From the NCBI GenBank assembly GCA_038502055.1, contig JAXRKN010000032.1:434001-498000 (forward strand): a DNA stretch of 64,000 bases, read 5' to 3'. Each line of letters starts with the position of its first letter. Within the stretch, counting starts at the first letter, position 1. The stretch comes from Tanytarsus gracilentus. Its lineage: Eukaryota > Arthropoda > Insecta > Diptera > Chironomidae. The translations under genes and the position numbers were made by a program. Shown one piece after another: positions 23,601 to 35,200 of the stretch. Under the pieces are notes generated by a model, which was given only the letters and a program-made list of their open reading frames with translations, was not told where the DNA came from and did no database searches.

Positions 23601-25135
23601 TTGCACAAAGGGTGCACCTCAAAGAAAAGTATGTCGTTCAATTAAAGCAACCTTGAAGCAGTTTAAGAAACAGATATTTTTAAAAACGTTGTGATAATTT
23701 AAAGTGCATAAGAACTGATATAAAAAATGTAAGTATATTAAAGTAATTAATTTTAATATTTTATAAATTTTAATTATATCTTATTAAACAATTTTAAATG
23801 GATCAAATCATACTTTTGGGACGCACATTTTCTGTGGGAAAAATGTGAGAGAAAGAAAAAAAGAAAAAACACATTAAGAAAAAATCAATAAATCCTAGGT
23901 ACACGCAGTGTTCAAAAAGCAACAAATATTTTTAAAATAAGTACTCTCAAAGGCTATTTTTTCATTTTATGCAATCCAATAAACTTTTCTATAGCTATTT
24001 TTATACATTTTATAATAACAACCTTAACTTAAGCCTTTAGTTTTTAAATATTATCTGTTAACATGTTCAGAATCCTAATCAATTCTTTCATACACAGATA
24101 AAACATAAACGTTATATACTAAATCACTTACTTTGATCATCAAAAGAATTTTGTGTATACATAACCTTAAAGCATGTTAAAATATTTTTACTCCATGTAC
24201 ATGCGTTGGATTTGGAGTGAAAAATTCTATAACTCTAGATGAAAAACTTGAGATTTTTTAGCGTCACTTATTTTAATAAATTTTCAAAGTATCATTAATG
24301 CTTGAAAGTTAACGTGAGTATTTTAATTTTAAAAAAAATTTCGTTGATTTATTATAAAAATTACGCTTTAAACCAAAACACTTGTTGATTGTTCTAAAGT
24401 AATTTTTTCTTTGCAATGAATGTAAAATAAACATTTTTTTAAGCTTCTCTCGTGATTTTTCTTTCTGCAACTGCTAATTTTGTTTTTGTTCAAGATGATC
24501 AATGTCATGAATCTATCAAGAAGTATGCAATGCTCGGAGTCAATTGAAACATATATTTATGTATAGCAAGAGCCTCACTTCATGCTTTTTTTGTGATCAA
24601 AGAACTCGATTCGTTGTAAACTCCCCACCACACTTTAATATCCTCAATAACGAAGAGAGTAAGTTTTTATTATCTACGCATGCTCAACTGTATTGATACG
24701 AAACATGTTCCCTAATTTTCTTTATCAACCAAGGTATTCAAGAGCATTTCTCTCATGCAACAAGTTATTTCAGAGACTGTCTGTCCCCGAAATTTATTTT
24801 TAGATGTATTTTTTTCCCCAACATTAAAATTTTTTATTTTTACAGGACCATGACTGCCATTTGTTTTGTGTGCAATTTGCCAATTATGAGCCACCAAGTT
24901 GGTTTAGGTAACTATCAAAAATTATTAGATTTAAATAAATTGAAAATGAAATAAATAAATAAATATTTTTGTTAAAAGTATTATAAAACGACGGTCAAAA
25001 AATTGTGCAAAATCATTAATCGTTAACAAACATAATTATGAGTTCAAAAGATTAAAAAGAATTTTGTGTCCTTTGAACATTTCACTTTTTCTTGCTTTAA
25101 TCATTTTAATAAAATCCATAATTTTAATTATTCAA
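20639..25135. other. 4.5 kb region with no recognised gene
   Basis: AT-rich sequence between the Spc25-like gene and the gprs-like gene. Short open frames here are no longer than chance would give and have low-complexity composition. A short direct repeat TACACCACTTGA occurs twice near 22443 and 22495. Upstream, non-coding or 5' coding exons of the gprs-like gene could lie here, but I cannot place them. Confidence 0.4.
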
Positions 25136-25168
25136 GTATGGAGTGGAGGAAACGGATGGGATGACTTA

Positions 25169-28100
25169 ATGAGAGAACAGGTAAATTAAAAACATTAAAA
25201 ACTTATTTATAGATCTCAATATGACTTTTTTAATAATACTTAGGCAACAAAAATTTAGTTTTAAAGGAGCAATTATTACTATTTGAATTTTACTTTAAGG
25301 AATGTGAGTCAACCATCAGACAGCGCTTAGGAGGAAGAAGAGATTCTGCAGCGCAAATCTCAGCTACACCACCAAGCACTTCACCTCCACCAAATCGAAA
25401 CCGAAGAAGAAGTTCTTTAGCACAACTTACAGATATTCTTCGCGAGTGGAGTGGAGGCTCAAAAAGAAACCAAAAACCTCCTTTAAATCGACGCGAAACA
25501 TTAGCAGACCTTGCAAGAAGTTTGCCATGGCATCGAATAAGTAATGATCAATATCAATACAGCAGTGGAGTACATGCACCTCCAGTAAGAAAAAGAAGAG
25601 AATCTAGTGCAGATTCAGGCATTAAGAGCATGAGATCAAGAAGAGATTCCCACACTTCCGATATAACTAAGATGGTGGTAAAAAAAGATGCTCCAGGGGA
25701 AAAAGAAAATCAGGAAAATATCACAGCTATTCTTATAGAGCATCAAGCACCTACTAATCGCAATGGATCTAGAAGAGGTTCTGGAGACTCGAGTTCAAAA
25801 ACAACAGTTCGACGAGACTCTCTGATTGTTCCACCACCAAAAATTGTTGCAGCACACACCAAAAAGCGACGAGATTCTCTCGCTGCACCTGAAATGCCAA
25901 ATTTTCGTCAAGAACAAAGACCTTCGACTAGTTCCGGTGACTCAGGATCTATGTACGCTTCTCAGCAAGTAGATTTTTGCCCTATGCCCATGATGATGAT
26001 AACATCTGTCAGTCCTCCAGCCACAAGTCCAAAGTTTGAAGTTTCCAAATCGGGAAGAAGAGATTCTATGACACAGTGTCGTATCACGCGAAGAGAATCA
26101 CGACTCCAGAGGCAAGCGACTGCTTACGATGAATACAATACACCTCATACATCACGACGAGGTTCCCAGTCTCAACAACAACCGACATTGAGTCCAAGTG
26201 GTGACATCGACAGTTCAACAAATTTATGTGACCGGCAAGCCAGGCGTGATAGTTTAAGCCCTGACGTTAATACCTCCAAGTAAGTAAGATAAAATGGTTT
26301 AGCAAAGTTGTTAGTAATTAACTGTGGAATCTTCAAAATAGCAAAAAAAATTTTAAAGGCTTCAAAGCAATGGTTTTGAAAAAAATTAATAGTAAAAGTC
26401 AAAATGTGTAAAATATTGATTTCGAGACGTATGAACATTTAGAGTTCAAGATAAAGATTCACTTTCTGTTTTAAAAAGCACATGTTAAAATATTTTTAAG
26501 TTAGATTCTATATTATTTCACGATTTAAACACTTATCACCTGATAGAAATCATGAGCGCGAAGGCAGTCCTCGAAGAAGGAGTAAATTACGCAGACAATC
26601 ATCATCATCAGCAGCTGCACGTTCACCACGCTCTTCACGCGTTTCTCCTGATAGTAGCTGTTGTAGCTCTAGGTAATTATTTAAATAGTTTTAAAATTTT
26701 ATGTAATGAACTAGCAGAGCATGTAAATCATTAACTCATGCCTCCTATGAACTTTTTAGAGATCCTAGTCCTTGTAGACCTAATCCACCAATTAATGAAT
26801 GTTCACCACGATCGCAAACAATTCGAAGACAGAGCAGCACCACTGAGGAAATTCTAATAGGTAATGTAAAATAATAATAATTATTATTATTAAGATATTA
26901 ATACCCGTAAAAAATAAATCTCTAAACCAAGACGCTTTCTTCACCCATATTATAATTTAATTAAATAAATTTTTTTACTTAGCTCGCGGATTTCGCCGAC
27001 AAAGTACTACGGAAGAAATGATTAGGTGAATACAATTAAATTTCTTTCTTTGAGAAATAAATGTCGATTATAGGTTCAAAGAACAGAAAACTTGCACCTT
27101 AATATTTTTTCAACTCAAACCATCAACCTAACAAGACGCGTGACACATTAATTGCTGATCCTAAAAGAATTTTGAACAAAACTAATTAACCACGTGAACA
27201 TAAAAAAATAATGAAAATCATAGTTGTGAATTAATTTTGCCAATTAAAATAATGAAAAAAACTTGAAATTTATTGTAGGTGTCGAAATTTTCGTCGCCAA
27301 AGTTCTCAGTCGGATGATGTATGTCAGAGGTGAGAGTTTGCAATTAATCATTATTAGAATCGACTTTGAAATGCATTTCACATTTAAAATATTGCATATC
27401 TTAAATAATTTTATTTAAACGAAACTAATTTTTCTTTGCTCTAATTTAGATCTAGAGGTAGAAGAGGTAAGACTTTGTGTAAGACACAAATGATTGACGG
27501 TTGAAAAGCAGAATTATATTTATGGTGAACTATTTCTCTTTTAGATTCCTGTGCACAAATTATTGATGGGACAATAGGGACCATGACAAGTAAGATACAA
27601 ACCAGGGGTTTAAGTCGTTCGACCGATAACCGATGGTCGGCTAAACATCTTAGCCGATGACCTTTTTGCAACTTTCGGCTAAAACCGGTTTTAGCCGAAA
27701 GCTGCAAAAAGGTCATCGGCTAATAACGGTCGGTCGACTTAAACCCCTGATACAAACTAATTACACTAAAAACAATCTAACATATTTTAACTGTAATTTT
27801 TTTTAACTTTTTCGCAAAAACAGTCGAAACAACAAGTACATTTTTCGATTCCTCTACGCAAACTGGTAAGTGAGACTGATAAAAATTAATCTAATTTCTC
27901 ATCCATAAATGTAACCATGCATTAAAAAAACTTTCACAAAAATTGCAAATTTTCTTAGTGTTCGAAATTAATTCCAGTTCTCCTAGAGAATAGATTCAAT
28001 TAGAAGAATAAAAACGACACTTTTTAATTTGACAGATAATTGACGCGTCTGTCATACGCACGAGTTAAATTTAAATGAAAAATATATAAAGTTATAATTT

Positions 28101-31100
28101 GATTTAAAACCAATTTCATTAACACTCAGATATTCGTAGTCTACACATTATAACCCTCTCTTCAGTGTAGCCCATGCAATAATTTCCAAAACTCCATAAC
28201 TTCCAAAGCAACAAAAGTTGAAATTGTGGAAGTTCCATAGACATATACTTACGCACAGACACATGTATATTTTTGTTGACTCAATCCTCCCTTATTTTAT
28301 TTTTCCTGTACGCGGATATTTCCAATGAAACAACATCATCTTCGCCACCTAAAATTTCCATTTTCCAGTTAAATCTTTTGGTTTACTCTCATCCATGTAT
28401 GATTTTACTTTTTCACACAGTATTTTGACCTTTTTCATTCATCGTTTGCGTCTTTAACTTGCAACTAGCAAAAAATAAAAGTTCACGATTTAATTTGTCA
28501 TACATGTACAAAGACATTTAATTATTTTTAAGAAGAGCGTTTCTTATCAAGATAGTGAAATTTTAGAGAATGATGTTGACTTAATAAGTAATTGAATATA
28601 AAAGTTTTGAGACTATCTGTTGAATAAGGTATGGGTGAAGAAAATCTTTGCAAGGTCTATCGCATTATTTCCATCTTTAAAGGAGGAGAAAAAACAATTT
28701 GCATTTATGAGAAAAAAAGTTTGTTCTTTTAGTGAAAATAATTTCAAGATAAATTTTCACAAAAACATCAAGTTTCCATGTTTAATTTTCGTATGAATGG
28801 AAAACGGGAACTTTTTCTCTTACTCTTGTTATTCCGAGTGCTTAAATGTAAGCTTTATAATTTTTTCTTTCTTTCAAAAACTTCCAAGCGAAAGGTACAA
28901 TTTTTCCTAAAGTTTTCTTGATGATTGCAAGTGTGTTTTCGTGAGATGGTATTGTGAATTCTAAGCAACAAGTTATTTAATTTTCATTCACCAAGTAAAA
29001 TTTTTTTTGGAAAAAAATTTGAAAGTAAATAATTTTTTTTAACAAATTGCATACTTTAGAAGTTCTTTATTGCATCATGCGCAAAAAAGTTTAATTAAAA
29101 AAACACAGCTCATTAAATTTGTCAAAAAATTACACTATTCACTTTCACTACTTGTTCCAAAAGGATTAAAATTTTAAAACATGTTTTTCATGAAATGTTC
29201 AAACAATTGCATGATTTGCTTGCTATTTGTCCGTAAGGGATGTAATATTTAAGATTGAATAAAACATACCATTTTCAAGTGGTTTATTGATTCAAGTGTA
29301 AAATTTCCAAACTAACCTTCATTTTCTCGCATTTTCAGAACAATCGCTTCTTTATGATAATAATATGTACCATGAAGAATGTTTAAGATGCAATGCTTGT
29401 GCAATCAATTTAACGGGTGTGAATCAAAAACGAGCCAGACGTTTCAAGAATCAAATTTTGTGCGATTTACATTTTGCAGGTTTTTATGAAAAATATGAAG
29501 TGGTTTAGGAATTTTATTATTAATTTAAATTTACTTGATAAAGATGTGGCGATGATGGAATGCTCTGATTTTATGCAGCAGCTTAGAAGTTTTAAACCAC
29601 AATCACTCGGATCAATTGTGGCTAGGAGAAAAAGCTCGACAACTTTGATATTTCCTTTACCACCTCAAGCTTGTTCAGGTACGATTTTTTAAAGTTTTCA
29701 AACGTGTTAAAATGTGTTTATTTAACTTAAATAATTCAATAATATAAAACAAGCACGCAAAAGTGAACACAGGTGATATCATTACTAGCTGTAGAGCGAC
29801 TCACAAAGCTTTGAATTTATATTGCTTGGTGTTTGCCTTACAGTGAGTAAGGGTATTGAATGCAACAGTTTGAATGATTATAACGTTAATGTAAAATTCG
29901 AAAATGAAATGTATTTTGTTTTCCTTAAACATTATTTCTGTTCTTTTAAACAGATGAGTTCTGCGAAGAGTATCCTCATGCGTTCATACCGACTCCAGGA
30001 TATTACATTGAATGCCAAAATTTGAAAAGAATAAATTTACATAAGAACCGCTCTGAAGATTCTCCCATACGAGTATTAGATCATCATCAGTCAAAGTAAT
30101 TGCGAAAACTTTTATGTTGTTCATGTTTACTACATTTTTTTTTATGATAGCAACCCCAATGCGTGGGATGATAGTGAATCTGACCATGAGGAGGAGCCAA
30201 GAGCAGGTTGCAGTGGGGATGGACACGAGCGGAGTTATTGTGACTTATACGAGGACGATGAAGATTCTGACACCATTCCGCGTAAGAAAACAACAATTGA
30301 GGAGCAGTGGGAACAACATCAAAGTTTTGAATTGACATCGGTTGAGCAGGAAACTTATGAAAAATACTTTTACAGTACGGAACATTGGAACTACTTCACA
30401 AATGACGAAGATCTAGGACCTGTTATTCTTTCCATCAAACAGGAAACTTTAAATGGACGTGACCAATTTAGGATATTAGTAAGGGCCATTTCTTATACCG
30501 TTCATGGTCTCATTCCGGCTTCATGCGTTTTTGCCGACAGGTTGGGAATAAACTATAAAGATTCAATTAATCAAAAATGATTTACAGGTACAATCGAGAA
30601 GAAGTTGTAAGGTCTTTGGGAAAAGAAGTAAATCTTCAACCTCCTTTAACCCTCGGTCAACTTCCAGACACTCCTGAAGAGCTTTTGAAATTAGATCAAG
30701 TTTTTATTAAATCTGAACTTAAGGTTGGCGTGATATATGTGAAAGAGGGTCAATATTCCGAGGAACAAATTCTAGACAATAATGAAAATTCAAATTTATT
30801 TGAAGAATTTCTGCAGCTTTTAGGTGACAAAGTACGATTGCGGGGGTTTGATAAATATAAAGGAGGTCTTGGTTAGTAAAACAAAAAAAAATCTTTATAC
30901 TATTGATTCAAAAAAAATTTTCTTCTAGATACAGTTCATGATCTTACGGGACTTTATTCAGTCTATACAAATTGGCGCAATATTGAAATAATGTTTCATG
31001 TGTCTACACAACTTCCTTATGAAAAGCATGATCCGCAAAAGTTGCAACGGAAACGTCATATTGGAAATGACATTGTTTGTGTTGTTTTTTTAGAGGCTGA

Positions 31101-33384
31101 CAACACGGCCTTCAGCCCGGCATGTATCAAAAGTCACTTTTTACACACATTCATTTTGGTAATTCGTAAAAATAACTTTGAATAAATTCGTATTGAATGA
31201 TTCAATTTTTATTTAAGGTGCGAGTGTCTGCAAGAATTAAGAGAAAACCTACTCGTTATGAAGTGTCTGTAGTTAATAGAGATGAAGTGGGAGCGTACAA
31301 ACCATATTTATGGGAGCAGTCTGTATTTGAGAAAGGGCCCATGTTCCGGTAAATAAGCTATCCCTGTAAAAGTTTTAAATTTTTATCCTTTTTTTCCCAT
31401 AGCGAATGGCTTCTCACCAAAATTGTTAACGGTGAAAGAGCCAGTTATTCTGCACCAAAATTTGCCCGTATGCAAGAGAGAACACGTTCTCAAATGTTGG
31501 AAGATATTGTTGCCAATTTAGCCAATCATGCAGAGACCGGTCAAATCCCGAAACCTTACAGAAGAGGAAGTTGGAGACCAATAGGTCATATGCGCCCTTC
31601 ATCACCCCTTCTAGATTCGGTTCGAGATCAGTTTGAGGGTGTGTTTAAATCAAAAGTTTAATTTTTAAATAGCTAATTTGTTTCTTTTAGATTATGATCA
31701 ACTTGCAAAAGATTTTACAAGAGTATTTTTGAATCTAGAGCCATCAAGTTTGCAAAACGCACATTTATTCGATGTAGTCTTCTTAGTTGGTCAGCAAAAA
31801 TCGAAAGCTCGCTTCTGTGGCGTTCGAGCTATATTGGGTGTTCGATCTCGTGTTTTCCAGGTAAAATTTTTTTTAAAAGATTCTCACAACAGAAATTAAA
31901 TTTTTATATTTTTTTATTTTAGGAAATGCTATATGGTATACAAACTGGATTTGGCTCACCACAAGTGCCCGTTGCAGAATTACTTGCTAGACCTGCGCCA
32001 ACACTCCTCTCTCCACAGAACTATCGCCCAAAAAGTTCAAATTTTCTGCAAGTTCCAGATATAGAGTCGAGACCAAAATCCGTACCGTCATCTCCTATGG
32101 TAAAAAGAGCTTTTTCTCGGTTGGGTACAATTACCGCAGGATGGGGAAGATCGATTAGATCAAAGCAACAATCGCAACTAAATGCCGAGGACAAGAAAAA
32201 ATGGGCATCATCTCAAGACTGTTCTGGTAATAATATTAATTTTTAAAATTTAGCTATTTAATATTACATTTATAAAGATAAAGATAATAAGGATAGAGCA
32301 TCAAAAGACAAATCATCATCAGCAGTTCCTCGTAAGAAACCCATAGTTACAATCTTCAAATACAAATTATTAAAATTTTTATTTGTATTTTAAGGTTTGT
32401 CAGTTTGTGCTGATGCCCAGAAGGTTGACAGACAAAAGCTAGCACAAACTGAGTTTACAATTATCGAATTTGATCCTGACACTTTTAGAGTGCTACTTGA
32501 TTATTTGCATACAGGAAGTTGTCCTTTGACCTGCCAAACTATACCTGGATTAATTTGTGCAGCAGAACATTATGATTTACCCGAGCTTTTACAAGCATGT
32601 TTTCATCATGCCAAACAATTTCTCAGGGTCGATATAATTTGTTCAATGTTGATATCATTGGAAAATTATTACTGGCGCTATACATCTGCATCTGAACTGG
32701 TGAACATGATTTTAGGTACTTAATAAATTCAAATTTTTAGTAATTTCTTAAATAATATTTGGAATTACTGAGTGAAAGACACCTTATAAAGAGAATACAA
32801 ATTTATAATTAAAGATTAAATATTTTACAGCTTTCACTGAAACGAGAGCGCATGCTGTGTTTCAAACAACAGATTTTCTAAATTTGAGTGAGAGCATGGT
32901 ACAGCTTATAATGTGTCGAAACCTTGAAATACCTGAAGTAAGAAAGTTTGAAGCTATGCTAGCTTGGACAAAACATAAGGTAGTAAACTAAAATATCTGC
33001 TTCTTTGATGAATTTAAGCTTATTTGGTTTTTTTGAAGGTCAAAACTAAAAAAACCGATGCAAAGTTAGAATTTAAATGTACAATGGAGCGTCTAACAAG
33101 AGATTTAAAATTACACCGAATATCGCCTCAAGAATTAATAAAAATTGTTCTGCCGTCAAAAGCGATCAAGAATGAAAAAATCCTAGAGACACTAATGTAT
33201 CAAGCAAATTCAGGTAAGTTAAAATCAAGAATGTTTTGATCAATAAATTTTTTATGTTACATGATTTATCTTTCCAGGAATGTATAGAATCCAAGACAGC
33301 TATTTGGAGGCTTGCCAGGAAAGATTGCAAAAACAAGATTCCCGATACAGTGAATTTAACGAATCTTTTGATTGTGGTCTCTAA
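25169..33384 (+). CDS. gprs: gprs-like serine-enriched protein: RRxS-rich region + LIM-like half + Rap-GAP + BTB/BACK
   Basis: Roughly 23 in-phase exons. The start ATG at 25169 is the first in the earliest exon seen; an upstream start is possible. The exon 25300-26279 and several small exons after it are rich in Ser/Arg with about 17 RRxS motifs. The exon near 29338 gives half a LIM-like zinc site (MYHEECLRCNACAINL ... CDLH). From about 30150 to 31637 comes a Rap-GAP domain, including LQRKRHIGNDIV with the catalytic Asn and GPMFREWLLTKI. A ~50-nt intron then joins it in phase to a BTB domain (LQNAHLFDVVFLVG) interrupted by a ~130-residue insert (SSPMVKRAFSRLGTITAGWG), then FTIIEFDPDTFRVLLDYLHTG and a BACK-like region ending at a TAA at 33382-33384. 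The BTB/BACK part closely resembles insect serine-enriched protein. Predicted role: down-regulating Rap GTPases, possibly tied to a cullin or a scaffold through BTB. The domain assignments are firm; one-gene continuity is inferred from splice phase. Confidence 0.88.
27603..27749. mobile_element. 147-bp foldback hAT-type MITE beside a splice donor
   Basis: Ends CAGGGGTTTAAGTCG and CGACTTAAACCCCTG are exact complements, flanked by an exact 8-bp duplication ATACAAAC (27595-27602 and 27750-27757). Long inner stretches (GCCGATGACCTTTTTGCA and its complement) make almost the whole element one hairpin. It starts about 13 bp after the GTAAGA donor of the exon ending near 27589 in the gprs-like gene. 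Confidence 0.88.
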
Positions 33385-33971
33385 GTATTGTTACTTCCAA
33401 AACAATTAGGTGTGAAAAAAGTATTTCATTTTAATTATCTTGCTGGACAAAAAATACGTTATTGAAAAGGTTAATGTGATATATCATATGTGTTAAAGAT
33501 TATATTATAATTATATATTATATAACATTATATAATATACTTACAAAGTGAATTTTGACTGAAAAGTAGATAACCAATTTTTACGAGTTGAAAAATTTTC
33601 TAAGACGTCAAAATCTGATGTATTTTATTAAAATTAGCTTCATCTGAAATAATTGATTGAATTAAACTGGAAACCCATCAAAAATTATATTGTCAAAGAA
33701 ATAAAATTTTTAATCCATTAAGTTTTATAGATGTTTAACTATAAACTATAATATTACGTCTCCTAATAATGCTTTATATTCAAATTCTCATTCTTTAAAC
33801 AAAATTGTAATTAAATGTTTTTAACTTATGTTATATCGTTTATTTTGTCTGTTTGAACAAAATGACACCAAATAAAAAAAAATGAATTACTGTATAATGT
33901 CAAAAAATAATTTTATGATTATATTTTATCTTATATCATGACAGCGGAATGTTTTATTTTTAAATTTTAAA

Positions 33972-34917
33972 TAAAAAATGTTTCAAAACACACTTGTGGG
34001 TGTTGTCGCGTAACCCACTTGTAACAGATTAGTCATTCGAGAATCCAAAGGGGAAGCATAAAAAATGTTTCAAAACCCACACGTGGGTGTTGCCGCGTAA
34101 CCCACTTGTAACAGATCAGTGTTTGAAAATCAAGAGCATAAAAAATGAGTTTAAGTCAATCCGGACACTTTGGCTGTCCGTGGCAGTCCTGTCGACCATT
34201 CCTCAAAAATCATCTATGTCAATAGATTCCTGGTCCAATCACGAGTTCAACGATACCCATGAAGCCATAGTTCTGAAAAATGGACATTATGGCTGTCCGT
34301 GGCACTACTGGCAGTCCATGATGGACATTCATCAAAAATCATCAATGCCATTCGATTTCTGGTCCAATTACGAGTTCAACGATACCCATGAAGCCATAGT
34401 TCTGAAAAATGGACATTTTGGCTGTCCGTGGCACTACTGGCCGTCCATGATGGACATTCCTCAAAAATCATCTATATCAATCGATTCCTGGTCCAATCAC
34501 GAGTTCAACGATACCCATGAAGCCATAGTTCTGAAAAATGGACATTTTGGCTGTCTGTGGCACGACCATAGGTCACGACTCGAAAAATCATGTATGTCAA
34601 TCGATTCCTGGTCAAGTTACGAATCAATGCCAATCGATTTCTGGTCCAATCACGAGTTCAACGATACCCATGAAGCCATATAAGAGAAAATTTGTATGAA
34701 AAATGGACGTTATGGCCGTCCATGGCACGACCATAGGTCATGACTCAAAAAATAGTCAGTGCCTGCACATATAGACCCTAAGAGCTACCATCTGGCGAAA
34801 ACTAAAAGTCTCTAGCTGGTCCAGGGACCGAGATCTCGCTTGTGCAGACGGACGGACGGACGGACGGACGGAATCACGAGCATATAAGCGTTACACCACT
34901 TTGTGGGTTACGCTAAA
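33972..34917. repeat. Dispersed repeat with 129-bp tandem core (copy in unit 1)
   Basis: The left end carries TGTTTCAAAACCCACACGTG and GCGTAACCCACTTGTAACAG, present twice about 80 bp apart. The right end is GTGGGTTACGCTAAAAA after a GACG run (GACGGACGGACGG). Between them are three to four tandem units of about 129 bp (GAAGCCATAG at 34261, 34390, 34519 and 34672). Because 129 is divisible by 3 the array gives a false 198-codon open frame. The two ends share GTGGGTTACGC in inverted orientation. Class unknown; a Helitron-like non-autonomous element with a central minisatellite is one possibility. Confidence 0.75.
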
Positions 34918-35200
34918 AAGTTAGGGATTTTTCGAATTTTAAATTATTCTCAGTAAATTTTTCGATAAAGTGCTATTTGAATAATTTTAAATGTGAAAGA
35001 ATGCTCAACTTTACCTGATTTTAGATAGATAATTTTGCTCAAATTTTAAAAAAAAACTTACAAACGTTTAAAAAATGATTCGATGACAATTTAAATTACG
35101 ATGGTTGTGGTGAAAGCTACCTATTGCTGTTCATCTTGATGCAAAGATGGATGAAGTGAAGAGAAGAGATAAAGGAACAACAGTAAAAGTGACAGATAGT

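Noticed and set aside
20639..25135. Several 60 to 90-codon open frames in the gene-free stretch
   Set aside because: Length and composition are what random AT-rich sequence gives; none joins to a neighbour by good splice sites.
34087..34683. 198-codon open frame (also at 41605-42201)
   Set aside because: It comes from a tandem repeat of about 129 bp, a multiple of 3, so one stop-free unit keeps the frame open. Related units elsewhere in the window are broken, and there are no splice or promoter signs.
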